A DNA stretch of 64,000 bases from Arthonia radiata (lineage: Eukaryota > Ascomycota > Arthoniomycetes > Arthoniales > Arthoniaceae), in the NCBI GenBank assembly GCA_002989075.1, contig PSQN01000017.1, forward strand, positions 248,001 through 312,000, read 5' to 3'. Below, piece by piece: positions 1-11,538 of the stretch. A program made the translations under genes and the position numbers. Numbering within the stretch: position 1 is the stretch's first letter; every line of letters begins with the position of its first letter. The notes below the pieces were generated by a model, which did no database searches, was not told where the DNA came from, and was given only the letters and a program-made list of their open reading frames with translations.

Positions 1-2040
1 CGTCTTAGAGATATAGTTGTAAGTATACTATATATAAATCCTAGAGGAATCGTATAGTACAACTTTAAAGCAAGATTTTAAGACAAGCACCTTAAAATCT
101 ACAATATATCTTTTAGTTCTCCTTCGAATCTACTTATTACTGTAGTCAACACTTTAACAACGAAAGACGTCTAAAGCAAATATCAACGTTCTCTCGGACA
201 GCGTCTCTTTAGCGCTGCAAACTAACTAGTAAACGAGTCTCCCAATATACAGGGTAGCGGCCGCCCCTTGTACAATTAACTATTTAAAGCCGACTACAGA
301 TATTAAGACAATAATCTAACTTACAAGCAGTGCGACTATAACACCTCTTAGCTTGTTTGGCGGCCGAATTGGGGTTAAAACGATTACGTTTATGTGTATT
401 AGAGTCTTATCGCTTCTAGCAACGAAGTTATAAAGAACGCAAAAGAGCGTAACCGACTAGCTACCGAGAGGAGCGTCTTATGCTTCGAGATAGAGGCGGC
501 TGAGCTGAAAACTAATCTTAGATAGCTGGTTATTCGAGGTATCTACGACTATTGCGATTCGTATAAGAACAAGAATTAGCAGAATTACGCCGTATCTGTG
601 GCAGCAGCGTATACAAGAGAGCTCCTAAGAGAAACGCCTAGTCTTAAGGGCGAGGCCGAGGTTACTAAGTTGTTAGGTTTAAACAAGAAAAGAGCTGTTT
701 TTAACTAAGAGCGAATATTAGGTAGTTAGTTAAATAACTTTACTAGAGACATTTAGACGACAGAAGGGAAGGCGTTCTTTAGAAATTAGCTTTAGTCTAA
801 TAAACCTATATACTTTTAAGTATAAGGAAAGGTTATGTAGGCTAGAATATCTATTTAAGATTAAGAACTAAGGCGAGTTAACTAACTAGCAACCTACTTT
901 CTAGTCTATATGTCTTTATATATATTATTTTAAGAACAAATCGTTAGTTAGTTAAAAAACATATAATTAGCTGTTATTATTTAGTAGAAGGGAAAGTAGA
1001 TAACGATAGTAGGTACGGTCTGCTAGAACAAAATAAAGATAAGCCGAGTATAGAAAGGACGCGTCGGAAGGCGTCTTTAAGAAGAATAGAAACTTTGCGA
1101 CTACAATATATACAAGAAAGAGAATATAAATAATAATAGTAGTTATAGAGTTAGGCTCTTTTAGCGTTAATTAGAGTTAATACATAAGCACAATAAAAAC
1201 TCGCTATTGCGCTTATTTTTGCGGCTGTCCTCGAGAAACCCTACTTAAGTACCTAGTGCCCGGCGCCTAGATACGCCTTACAGCGTCTTCCGAGACGTAA
1301 ATATACCGGCTACAAAGCTATCCGAATCTAAAATAAACGTCTAATTCTTTGTAAGTTGCAGACAATTTTAAGTTATGCTATTTAAAACTTAAGCTATAAG
1401 AGAGATCTTAGCACTCATTTGCTAAAATTCTTCGTATATCGTATACGAAAGTATACTTCTCTATCGTTGATACCCCTAAAGATTGGGTTTAACTCGTTTG
1501 ACAAGGAACGGTATCGATAAGCGGGGCTCGTAGCTTCTTGGTCTAGCTATTTACGGCGTAATTTAGAGTATCACGTATCTTTCTTGTTGCCTTATCTTTT
1601 GCCTCGTCTTTTACCTCGCCTAAGCCGTATTAATATACCCCGCTCTCCGCTATTTTAGCTCCTTGTTTCCTACGAAAATCTACCCGAACTATACTCTTTA
1701 TCTTACTATTCTTGTCTATAATATAAGACAGACGTACAAAAAGTACCAGCGCTTAGCAAAGTTGTGGCAGTATTGCTAAAGCTTTAAGAAACAGATTCTA
1801 TTCTCTTAGAGTCAAGTACCAAGCTATAACAGAATATAAGCGCGCGCAGCGGAACTATATACATTAAAGCTACGTATCTAGTAGGGTAGGTTTCTTTAGA
1901 GCACAATTAAAAGACAGCCTAGTTTATATGACAAATAGTAACAAAGTTCTTGTCTTTACTAGCTCTTCGACTTAAAAGCTAGCTAGAACGTATAAAACTA
2001 AATAAAGATAAGTAGAGATAACCGTCGATAAAATCGATCG
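1..2040. other. RIP-mutated DNA upstream of the NLR gene, possibly its N-terminal part
   Basis: No intact gene. From about 418 to 800 a + strand frame stays readable if TAG/TAA are taken as mutated Gln/Trp codons. It includes EVIKNAKERNRLATERSV and later AAAYTRELLRETPS. The first stretch loosely resembles the helical N-terminal regions of fungal NACHT-WD40 receptors, but no named domain could be assigned. From 800 to 2040 the frame breaks repeatedly. It may be the N-terminal half of the following receptor gene or another decayed element. Confidence 0.35.
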
Positions 2041-4583
2041 GTCTTAGCTTCGTACTCTATAATATCTAGATACTTGAGTCTTAAAGAATTAACTAAAGGA
2101 GAGTAAAGATAAGTTGCTCTTTAAATATATTTAATAGCTTACGCAGAATAATTAATACGTACAGTAGCGGAATAGTAACAATGTCTGCCTACTATAGATT
2201 AAGGGTAGCGCTAGTAAAGGCAAGACTATACTGTTAATTGGTCTTGTTAAGCGGCTGTCCGAGAATTTACGTAACTTGTCCGTAGTAACTTATTTTTTCT
2301 ATTAGAATGCTAACTAGAAGCTTAATACCCTTAAGGCAATAGTTAAAGGGCTTATTTTATGCCTTATACATTAGCGCGCTGAGCTCAAAGAGTATCTACG
2401 ATTTCGCTAAAATGCCGCTAAAGGCCGATTTAAGCTAAATCTTACCTTATAGATAGAGCTTTAAAGTATCTTTATAGAGATGCTAGAAAGCTACAAATAT
2501 TAGCGAATATATATTATTATTAATACTCTTAATAAGTGTTAAAGTAAAGGTATAGCTAGTTTATTAAAATTACTTGTTTAGACGAGAACTAGTCGACCCT
2601 CGAAAATTAAATAGTTACTTATAAGTCGACCGCTAAATAGTGCTGAAAGAGAGTTACTGTCTAGCTACGAACAAATGTATATAAGCCTCGAGCTCAATTT
2701 AAGTTACGTTGCTCGAGCTGTCGCAGACTACGTTGCCTACAAGACGAGAGAGCTCAACAATCGTAAGAGCTACGGATCTAAGCTACGCAACACGATAGAA
2801 GTAGAGCTAAGAGAGCGAGCCGAGGAAACCTTCTTGTAGGTAAGCTTAGTATATAAGACACTAAACGATATATATTAAGATAAGGCGCTTGCGACGCTTT
2901 AACGTATACTATTAGGCTTAGATACTATTTATAAGCAAGTTCTCGATTAAATTGAGAATAGAAAGTTAATAATTATAAGAAGATGCTTCCGTCTACTTTA
3001 AGTAATAATGTTAGCCTACCGACTATTAAGTATAGAAGAAGCCGCAAGTATTGTTGTCTCGACTAAGGAGAATACAGATAATCTTAACGCCTTAATCGAT
3101 CGATATACTTCAATTGTAAGGCGGCGAGAGAATACAATCGAGTTTGTTTACTAATTGGCTCGAGACTACTTAGCAGAAGACAAAGGAAAATCTCGACTTA
3201 GCCGCTTTAAGATCTATAGACATAGTAATATAGCGTAGTAGTGTATATCCGTCTTCCTTAAATAGCTAAGATTCAATATTAGAAACCTACTATAGTAGAA
3301 TTTAGGTACGTAGTTAGTAACACTATCTAATAAGAGCAAGAGATAGGACCGCTCTATAAAGTTTTAGTATACAGCTATCTCTTGGGCATACTATATTAGT
3401 TTAAGATACTTTAGAAGATTAAGGGCTTGTAGCTAGATTTTTGTATAATAGGTTTCTAAAGTAGCTAGAGTACCTTAGCCTATAGAATAAGCTGTCGTAT
3501 GCTATCTTAATGCTAGCTGAACTAATTAAACTCGTATAGGTTTGTATTCTCTCTCTATAAGCTTCTATGTTTGCTCTAGCTAATTGTATATTTAGGAGAA
3601 ATCTTTCGTTCTATAACTTATACAAGATGCTAGACGGATTCTAAAACGATACTACAATGTTATTGCAACGTTACTCTTACAAGCATATATTTGTACGATA
3701 GTCTTTAGCTCAGAAAACAGCCTAATTAGAAGGTTTAACGAGAGTAAAAAGCCTTTGTAGTTAAATTAATTCTCTACGGACGAGGAGAACTAGAATGCTC
3801 TTTCTTAGACGTTAATCGGTCGCTTAGACTAGGTCAACGCTGTCGCCTTCTCGCCCGACGATAAGTAGGTCGCGTTAAGATCTAATAACAAGACAATTAA
3901 GCTATAAGACACGGCGACGGGTAAGAAGCTAAAGACGCTAACCGGTTACTTAAGCTGGGTCCGCGTCATCGCCTTCTCGCCCAACGGCAAGTAGATCGCG
4001 TTAGAATCTGTTGACAAAACGATTAAGCTGTAGAACACGGCAACGGGCAAGAAGCTAAAGACGCTAATCGGTTACTTAAGCTCGGTCTAGACCGTCGCCT
4101 TCTCGCTAGACGGCAAGTAGGTCGCGTTAGAATCTTATAACGAGACAATTAAGCTATAGAACACAGCGATAGGCAAGGAGCTAAAGACGCTGACCGGTTA
4201 CTTAGGTTAGGTCTACGCCGTCGCCTTCTCGCCCGACGGCAAGCAGGTCGCGTTAAGATCTTGTAACGAGACAATTAAGCTATAGGACACAGCGACGGGC
4301 AAGGAGCTAAAGACGCTAACCGGTTACTTGGGTTAGGTCGACGCTGTCGCCTTCTCGTCCGACGACAAGCAGGTCGCGTTAAGATCTTGTAACGAGACAA
4401 TTAAGCTATAGGACACAGCGACGGATAAGAAGCTAAAGACGCTAACCGGTTACTTAGGTTGGGTCGACGCCGTCGCCTTCTTGCCGGACGGCAAGCAGGT
4501 CGCGTTAGAATCTCGTAACAAGACAATTAAGCTGTAGAACACGGCGACAGGCAAGAAGCTAAAGACGCTAACTGGTCACTTAG
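2041..4583 (+). pseudogene. NACHT-WD40 NLR-type receptor pseudogene, 5' part
   Basis: Fungal STAND/NLR receptor of the HET-E/HET-D class; such proteins act in non-self recognition and programmed cell death. In one + frame, with RIP stops read through, there is a pre-NACHT stretch (LRT..., then QWRN...VCLLWIKG) leading to a P-loop at 2204-2227 (GSASKGKT). A Walker-B-like IIINTLNKC follows near 2513-2540, where the family has ..DALDEC. A long helical region runs to about 3300. From about 3810 near-identical WD40 repeats with a 126-nt (42-residue) period begin, with AVAFSPDGK and TIKL(W)D motifs and TLTGHL/TLTGYL linkers. Six full repeats are seen before the gene is cut at 4583 by Gypsy-1. Trp codons of the WD motif are mostly TAG. 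The start codon is not identified. Confidence 0.85.
4579..4583. repeat. Target-site duplication CTTAG, left copy
   Basis: CTTAG directly precedes the LTR terminus and recurs at 12232-12236 after the other LTR. The exact 5-bp match fixes the insertion point in the WD40 repeat linker. Confidence 0.92.
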
Positions 4584-5276
4584 TGTAACGCCGGGCGGCC
4601 GTAATCGCTTTGCTTGGTCTTATTCTATATCAAGGGTAATATAATCTTGAGAGGAAGATAATTACTAAGATATTTAACTCGGAAGGAAAGATCAAGGAAG
4701 CAAGGGACAAACTATAAGTCTTAAACAAAGAACTTAGTCGGTAATATAAATAAGCTAGAAGGATTGTACTGAGGCCGTATAGAAAAGCTCTCTCAAGACT
4801 CGGTCGCTCTATTTATACGCCAACGTAGCTGTAGGGTCCTACCTCGCGCTAATACTTACGAGAATTGCTCGTAGCTTACTAGTTGTGTTACAGCAAGAAG
4901 AACTAATTAGATTCAATACCTTAGAGTTAATATTAAACAATAATATTAATTCTAAATCTAAATTTACGGATATCTATCTACTAAGGTAAATAGTTATCCT
5001 ATCTATATAGTCTATAATATAGCTTGTGCTCTAGGTCTACTAGAGCTGCTAGGGCTGTTAGAGCTGCTAGACGGTCTAGTACGTCTAGCACGTCTAGTAC
5101 GTCTTAGCAGGTTACATAATAATTAGTAGTACTAGAGCTGCTAGGGCTGCTAGACGGTCTAGTCCGTCTAGCATGTCTTAGCAAGTTACGTAACTCTATA
5201 GTTGTAATTGGCTGTTTATATGTTTGTACAATACTAACTATAGCAGGTTAGGTTATACTGGCGCCGCATCCTAACA
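4584..5276 (-). repeat. 3' LTR of Gypsy-1
   Basis: 693 bp, same length as its partner. On + it starts TGTAACGCCGGGCGG and ends GCATCCTAACA. It differs from 11539-12231 mostly by transitions. It holds short clustered direct repeats around 5036-5190 built on CTAGAGCTGCTAGGGCTG and GTCTAGCACGTCTAG, also present in the partner LTR. Confidence 0.93.
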
Positions 5277-5282
5277 TTAGCC

Positions 5283-5293
5283 CCTCTCTAGGG
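5283..5293 (-). other. Polypurine tract of Gypsy-1
   Basis: On minus the sequence reads CCCTAGAGAGGGGCTAA just before the 3' LTR. The purine run AGAGAGGGG is in the expected place for plus-strand priming. Confidence 0.6.
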
Positions 5294-5377
5294 TTAATTC
5301 GTTCTCGATCAACCTTTCGATCTTAAAAGGCTGTCTGCTTTCTGTTCTTCTTTTTCTTGTCCTGTAAGTTGCCCGTT

Positions 5378-6209
5378 ATGTCTTCTTCGAGGGACTTTGC
5401 TAAGTTAGCTATTAAAAGCCGTGTGTCTAAGCCTTGTAAGTTTTGTAAGCCTCGTTCTACTACAGATCTCGAACAAGCTATTCGTCGCTCTCTTGCTGTT
5501 AAACGTCCTGTCGTAGACAGCATACCTCCTTGTTCTAACTATTCTTGTTAAGGCAAGAAGTGTTAGCTAGTGTTAAAAGACGTTACTTGTGCTACCTGCA
5601 CTTAGTCTAGTTCGGTGTGTAACGTTCGTATAACAAGCGAGGATAGTGTGTTTGTATCTTGTTTGTTTTGTTGTTTGTAGCTAACCTGTTGTAGTAGACT
5701 TTCTTTAAGAGCGTCGTAAGGAGCTTTACGAAGAGAAGCGTTAAATTAAAGAGGAAGACCGTTAACGAAAGAAGAAGAGAGTTAAGAATAATGCTGCTCG
5801 TACTTATACTCGAGTGCAGGAGGATGTTAAGAGTCAGCTTCGGTTGCTTGATGCTAATAATCGGATAGCTGCGGCTAAGCGTAATGCTGCGGATTATGCT
5901 CGTTGGAATGCCTTGATGTGTGCTAAGGAGAATTTGGCTCAGTAGAACGGATCGTAGATTACAGATACTGGTTTAGAGTTCTTAGCTAAGGGTTCTACTA
6001 TTAGTAACTTGGATTCTACTGTTGGTTTTAACGTTCCTTTAGAATCTTGCGATAATTCTTAGTACCGTCTATTGTTCTAGTAGCGTAGCTTCTTCCTTCG
6101 TTGCATTAGGTTTATTTAGTAGTAGTCCTTTTTAAGTTCTCTCGACAGGTTTTCTACTGGTTCCTATGTATTTTCTAATTCTAGATATTCTTTCTACTTT
6201 ATAAGATAG
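5378..6209 (+). pseudogene. Antisense spliced Zn2Cys6-type gene of Gypsy-1 (aORF)
   Basis: Runs opposite to gag-pol, between the end of pol and the 3' LTR. Exon 1 starts at ATG 5378. At 5531-5620 it has a cluster with spacing C-x2-(C)-x6-C-x8-C-x2-C-x6-C. Five Cys are intact; the second position is Tyr (TAT). A GTGTGT...GCTAAC...TAG intron, 5646-5694 (49 nt, phase 1), follows SED. Exon 2 is rich in Lys/Arg/Glu/Ala (KELYEEKR, KKKRVKNNAARTYTRVQED, LRLLDANNRIAAAKRNAADY), probably coiled coil, and stays readable to TAG 6207. Its stops are TAA/TAG at likely Gln sites. The spacing matches the Zn(II)2Cys6 DNA-binding family. The 3' end overlaps the chromodomain antisense. DNA binding is inferred. 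Confidence 0.75.
5646..5694 (+). other. Intron in the antisense gene of Gypsy-1
   Basis: 49 nt, GT donor GTGTGT, branch-like GCTAAC 9 nt before the acceptor, ending GTTGTAG. The length is not a multiple of 3; removing it joins the Cys-cluster frame to the charged exon 2 frame. An acceptor at 5697 gives the same phase. The position is homologous to introns at 32841-32891, 47642-47691, 63153-63199 and 35462-35510. Confidence 0.75.
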
Positions 6210-9200
6210 GATAGTTTATTCTAAGTTTGTTTGTGTCCGAGTATTTATTCTATCTAGTATATATTGTTTAAGTTAGGTACCTCTGCTTTTTTCTTGCTTA
6301 CTATTAATACTTTTTCTAGTGCTAGCTTAAGGAGTAACTTATAGAAGACGTTGTGTATACGTATCATTAGTAGTAGTTCTAACCTAAAGGTAACTAGTTC
6401 TAATACCTTTGCAATCTTAAATAGTCTAAGTTTTGTATAGTCGAGCTTATTGTATAGTCGATCTATTTTAATATATTGTCTATAGAGATAAATAGTGCCC
6501 CCCTCTTTAAGGTCTGGTCCCTTAGACCTAGACTTATTCGCTGTATTTCGTATACCCTCTGATATCTATTGCAGTTTAATTTTTATATAGTCGTAAATAA
6601 TCTTTCTATGCTTATAAAGGGTGTCGGCGAGTTCCGAATTCGTAGTTTGAAGTCTAGCGTCTCTAGTTAATGTTAGGTGTTGTCTATAGTTAACGTAAAA
6701 GGGTGTTTCTTCGGTAGCGCTTGCGCTATTGTTATACGTAAACATTGCTAATAGTAGCAACTGTGTCTATGTTAGTTGTAAGTAGTCAACATACGCTTGT
6801 AAAAACTGTTCTAGCGTCTAATTGAGTCGTTCTGTTTGTTTATCGGTTTGTAGGTAAAAACTTGTTGATAGTTTTCTTTTTGTTTCTATAAGTTTTAGAG
6901 TTGTATCTCAGAACTTAGAAGTAAACAATTGATCTCTGTCTAAGATAATTTCTTTAGGTGCCCTATGTTGCGTAACAACATGTTTGTACAAAAGAAATGC
7001 CGTTTCTTAGGCTGTTGTGCTCTTGCGCGTAGGAATAAAGTATCCGTACTTCGTAAATCGATTCATAATAATAAATATTGTGTCGTAGTTAGTTATGTTT
7101 CCTAGTTTCGATAATAGTAGTAAGTTAGTAATAAAGTCTATTGTTAGTAAGGACTATGGTTCATTAGAAATTTGTAACGGTTGTAGTAAGCTGTAAGGCT
7201 TGTATCTTTCTAACTTAGTTCTTTTGTAGATATCGTACTTTTAGATAAAGTCTACGATTTTTGTTTATAACTTTGGTATAAAGTACGTTCTTGTTAATTT
7301 CTCTATCGTAGTTGCTGTTTCTCTATAACCTTCTTTGTAGGCCTCCTAAATAACTATATTTTGTATATTATATAAAACATAGATCTTTCTCTTAAAGGTT
7401 TTAAGTTTATTCTTATCTTTCAGTCGCATGTCTTGCGTTGTTCGATCTTTCTTGTACCCTTGTATTAGTTCTTGCCTTTTAGACTAATCCTCAATTCTTA
7501 TTGTTATTGAGAGTTCGCTGACTCGGTTGGGTCTAAGCGTACCATCTAAATTCTCTTATAGAATTATATATAAGACTTGCGTTTTGTTTACTATATAGTC
7601 TAATCTTCGACTAAGAGCGTCGGCTCTTTGATTTTTTGATCCCTTTTAATATATAATCTGTATGTCGAACAATACTAATTCTTCTAACCATCTTACCTAT
7701 CTTCGGTTAAGAACCTTAGTTGTCGTAAATTGTATTAGGTTCTTGTAGTTAGTAATAATATATACTTAGTGCTTGGGCATTGTACAATAGTACTTTCAGT
7801 ATTTGAGTAATTCGACGATTAATAGTAGCTCCTTATCGTAAATATTATAGTTGAGTTCTAGTACTATTATCGTTCTTAAATAAAATGCTACTGAGTATAG
7901 TACATTTTTGTTATCTAGTTGGCTTAATGCTGATTCGATTGTATAGTCGGATATATCTGTCTCTATGATAGTTGGTTTATTGTAGTTGAAGGTCGTTAGA
8001 ACTAATACAGACGTAAAGTGCTGCTTTAATTTCTGAAACGCGTTCTGTTAATTCTTTCCTTATACGAAGGGTAAATCTTTTTGTATAAGTCTTGTAAGCG
8101 ATAAAACTACTCTAGAGTATTTATTAATAAATCTTCTGTAAAAGTTTCTAAAGCCGAGGAAGAATTGTATTTCCTTTACAGTTTTTAGAGTAGACCACTT
8201 AAGTATAGCTTTTATCTTGTTTAGTAATATTTTAATTATGCTAGGCTAAATAATATATCCTAGAAAGTTAGTTTCCTGTATATAAAATTTATACTTCTAA
8301 AGCTTAACACGAAGATTGTATTTATCTAGCTGTTTTAATATCTACGCAACGTGTTGCTTGTATTTCTCTAGCGTTTTAGAGTAGACAATAATATCGTCTA
8401 TATATACTGTAACAAACTCGTTAAGGTACTTCTTTAGCATACTGTTAATATGTCGTTAAAAGGTTGCTAGTACATTTACTAATCTAAAAGGTATAACGAG
8501 GTATTTATAGAGACTAAAGGGCGTCTTAAATGCTATTTTCTACTCGTCTCCTTCTCGTATTCGGATTAGATTGTATGCTCCGCAAAGATCTATTTTTGTA
8601 AACTATTGGGCTCCCCGAAGAGAGTCCATTTTGTCGTTAATAAGTAGCAAAGGGTGTCCGTCTTTCTTCGTTATAGAATTTGTTAGTCGATAGTCGATAA
8701 CCGGTCGGAGCTTGTCTCCTTTCTTAGGAACAAAGAATAGAGAGCATTTAAATAGAGCTTCCGATTTTCTAATAAATCCTTTCTTCTCGAGTTTATTAAC
8801 GTATATTTTATATTCGTCTTGGTAGTCTGGTCTCATTAGGTATAATTTTGTGCTCTTGGGATTTAAGTCGGGTAGGAACTTAATTTTGTGGTTCTATAGT
8901 ATATGTTTTAGTAACTCGTTGTCGGCTTCTTCTTTAAAAACTCGTTTGTATTGCTAGTATTCCTTAGGTAATACCGGGTAAGGAGTATCGAGGCTTGTTA
9001 ATTCGGCTACTTCTCTTATTTAGGCACGCTCTCTACGTCTTTTAGTATAATAGGTTGGTATAGCCGTTACTAACTCGTCGATAGCATTTTCCTATAGATC
9101 TTCTATAGACGAAATAGTCCGGTATTGTCTTGCTTCCTGTCCTAGAAATAACGTTAGTACGTTTCTTTATTGTAGTATATATCGATTTAGGAAAGGTGTT

Positions 9201-10000
9201 CCTAGAATTGCTTGATATGCTTCAGTATTAGTAACGTTCAAGACAATTTTTTCTTAAAATTGTGCTGTTCTTATAGTAGTTCTAACTTTGTGTGTAATAG
9301 CGCTGTTTTAATATACATTTCTAAATCTATTCGCGACTTGTAGATCGTACGGAGATCCTTTCTTATGTTGTTTTTTCTAAATTTTGGATACTGTATTGAA
9401 GTAGATAAAATTTTCTGTTGCTTCTAAATCGATTATAATAGTAACTAGGGTTCTGTTAAGTAGTACTTTTATTCGTTCCTATTCTTTTCCTAATAGTAAA
9501 CAAAGTGTTTCTACTAGCTTCTTGGGTAGAGACTTGGGCGCCGTTATCCTCGTTCTTTCCTAAGTTTATAGACGGCGTATTCGTTTCCCGATGGTACTAA
9601 GTATGCCCGTTTCTATGTATTGTAGTAGTTAGCAATAACCTGTTTCCTAAAGGTTTTATCGGTGTCTGAGTGTCCGTTAAATTGTTTGATTGATACTTAA
9701 AACTCTTTACTAGTCTTAATTGCTCGTACTACGTACTATCCTAGGAATACTACTACTCCTGTTATTGTGTTAACGAGAATATTATTGAGACGTGGTACTG
9801 GTTTATGGCCTTGTCTCATGAATCTAAGTTTATTAATAAGTAACTGCATTCTTGCTCGGGCTTCTAGGTCCTGTAAACATAACCTAGCTGTTTGTAATTA
9901 CAATATTGCGTTTGTATAGTCGGGTTGTTCTTTGTCTTCTTCGGATAATAATAATTTCTCTTCTTCTCGAAGCTGTTCTTCATTGGCTGCTAAGACCTAA
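6100..10000 (-). pseudogene. pol: Gypsy-1 pol: protease, RT, RNase H, integrase, chromodomain
   Basis: One minus-strand frame is almost continuous if RIP stops are read as Gln/Trp. RT has LRPVIDYR near 8690-8720 and YIDDIIVYS around 8380-8410. RNase H follows (ETDISDYTIES, about 7950). Integrase has a zinc-binding region near 7260-7370, core segments TIDFITNL and ILDRDQLF, and a TDKQTERLNQ-like stretch near 6800. A chromodomain at about 6130-6270 has YLIK(W)KEYLELENT(W)EP. The 78-codon stop-free stretch 8603-8836 is the RT palm. Chromodomains steer integration to marked chromatin in this clade. Confidence 0.9.
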
Positions 10001-10089
10001 GATTCGTCGATCGGTTGGTTTTCCGATTCTTTTATAACTACGAATCTTATAAGCTGTTATAGAGCTTCAATATTATAATTCTCGAATTC

Positions 10090-11490
10090 TTAAAGTTGTT
10101 GTCCTTAATTGCGAGCCAACACTACTGAAAGCTGCTCGTAATAGTTGTCTCGTAGCGGGATCCAATTCTAGTTAATTTTCTTGATTAGAACTATGTTGTA
10201 TGCGTCTTTTAAGTTAATTTTTGGTTTCTAGCTAGCAATCTCCTTTGATATTAATTTGATCAATACTAAAAGGAAATTTAACGAATTCTTAGGATTCTCG
10301 ATTGTATAGGCTTCAAGTTGCGCTAGCGCTTCGGCTACGTTTTTCTTATTGTATCCGCCTCGTTTAAGAGCATAAAGCTTCTTAGTCGGGCTTTTCTGTT
10401 TAGATCTACATTTAGCTGCTCTATGGCCCTCTTTGCCGCAATAAAGGTAGAGGTTATTAGTAAGTCGATACTTTCGGTCCTTTTCCGAAAGTTTTCTATA
10501 TTTCTTTTAACTGGGTTGCGATTCTTTCTTCTAAAGCGCATTAAGATTTATAGGTTCGGTACAACGGTTGTCGTAGCGATGTCGGAACGTATTCGGTGTC
10601 TAACTAGGCTGTTTACTAGTTCGTTCGCGTTTCTGTTCTCGAAGTCGTTGGTTAAGTCTCGTTACTTGAGACTTAATGTTCGTAAGTTGTTCTGCGCGTT
10701 CCTTATACAACATAAGATTCTTTATTTCCTCGTTGAGTTCTTTGTAGAACTAAACTACTAGGGCTTCTTTATCGAATTCTGTGATGTAAGCGTACGTTAT
10801 AAACTTGGCTGCGTACTGTGTTACTAGTAAATTGCCTTGTTTAAATTCTTTGAGCTTGTATTGTGCTTCAAGCTTCTAGTTTCTTCCTTTATATATGTTC
10901 TTGAGTGTCGTTATAAATACTGTATAAGATCTAAATACGCGTTTTGTTTTCTTCTTTGCTTCGTTGCCGTTGTCGAGATAGTCGTTAAGGAGTAGTAAAA
11001 ACTACAAGAGTACATCTCTACGTAGGTATAACCCTATATAGATTACCTTCTTTATATCGGTAGCTAACTTCCTTTGCTTGTTAATAAGGTTAATTTGATA
11101 CAAGCTGAGAAATATTTGCAGAGACTGTTTGTCTCCTCGAAATTCTGGTATCTTAATATTATTGTTTCTACGTACTATAGTAACATCTTTGTCTTAAGGT
11201 ATATTGGTCCTTTAAGGATAGTTTAAAGATTCTAGTTGGGTTGTTGCTTTCTTAAGAAGGTCCTCTGAGATTCGTTTAAGAGTGTCTAGGGTACTTGACC
11301 TGTACGTTCGTAGTATTGTCTATTTTTCTACTCGTTTACTTCTGTGTGAGGACGAGATTGATACACTCAGTACTAAAGTTAAGCTAGACAATCGGTGTCG
11401 AGGGACCTTTGTTTGTTCTTTCTCTAAAGAACTATCTGAGAAATTGTTTTTTAATAGAGTCTTGTTTCTAGATAAGTTAGTTATAAGAAC
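10090..11490 (-). pseudogene. gag: Gypsy-1 gag: capsid and zinc knuckle
   Basis: The minus-strand frame contains a typical retrotransposon capsid: VLLWFLLLLNDYLDNGNEA, then TQYAAKFITYA and VQFYKELNEEIK. A nucleocapsid region ends in a CCHC knuckle around 10405-10445 read as Y-x2-C-G-x2-GH-x4-C. The first Cys of the knuckle is Tyr (TAC), as RIP of TGC would give. Few stops interrupt the frame. The start codon is not certain. Gag forms the virus-like particle and binds element RNA. Confidence 0.85.
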
Positions 11491-11538
11491 AGTGGTACAT
11501 ACCTTAGTTTGTTAGTTGCTTGAGGCAATCTATAAAAG

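Noticed and set aside
3810-4583. CRISPR-like or satellite tandem repeats
   Set aside because: The 126-nt period corresponds to 42-residue WD40 units with clear protein motifs.
10423-10761. 112-codon open frame on +
   Set aside because: It lies antisense to the Gypsy-1 gag/zinc-knuckle frame, which has clear capsid motifs; a shadow frame.
11282-11515. 77-codon open frame on +
   Set aside because: Antisense to the start of Gypsy-1 gag; no conservation seen in other elements, unlike the antisense gene near the 3' LTR.
11525-11538. Exact self-primer pair for Gypsy-1
   Set aside because: I looked for the complement of CTTTTATAGATTGCC in its LTR and found no convincing 10-nt match, so self-priming is claimed only for the type A/B elements.
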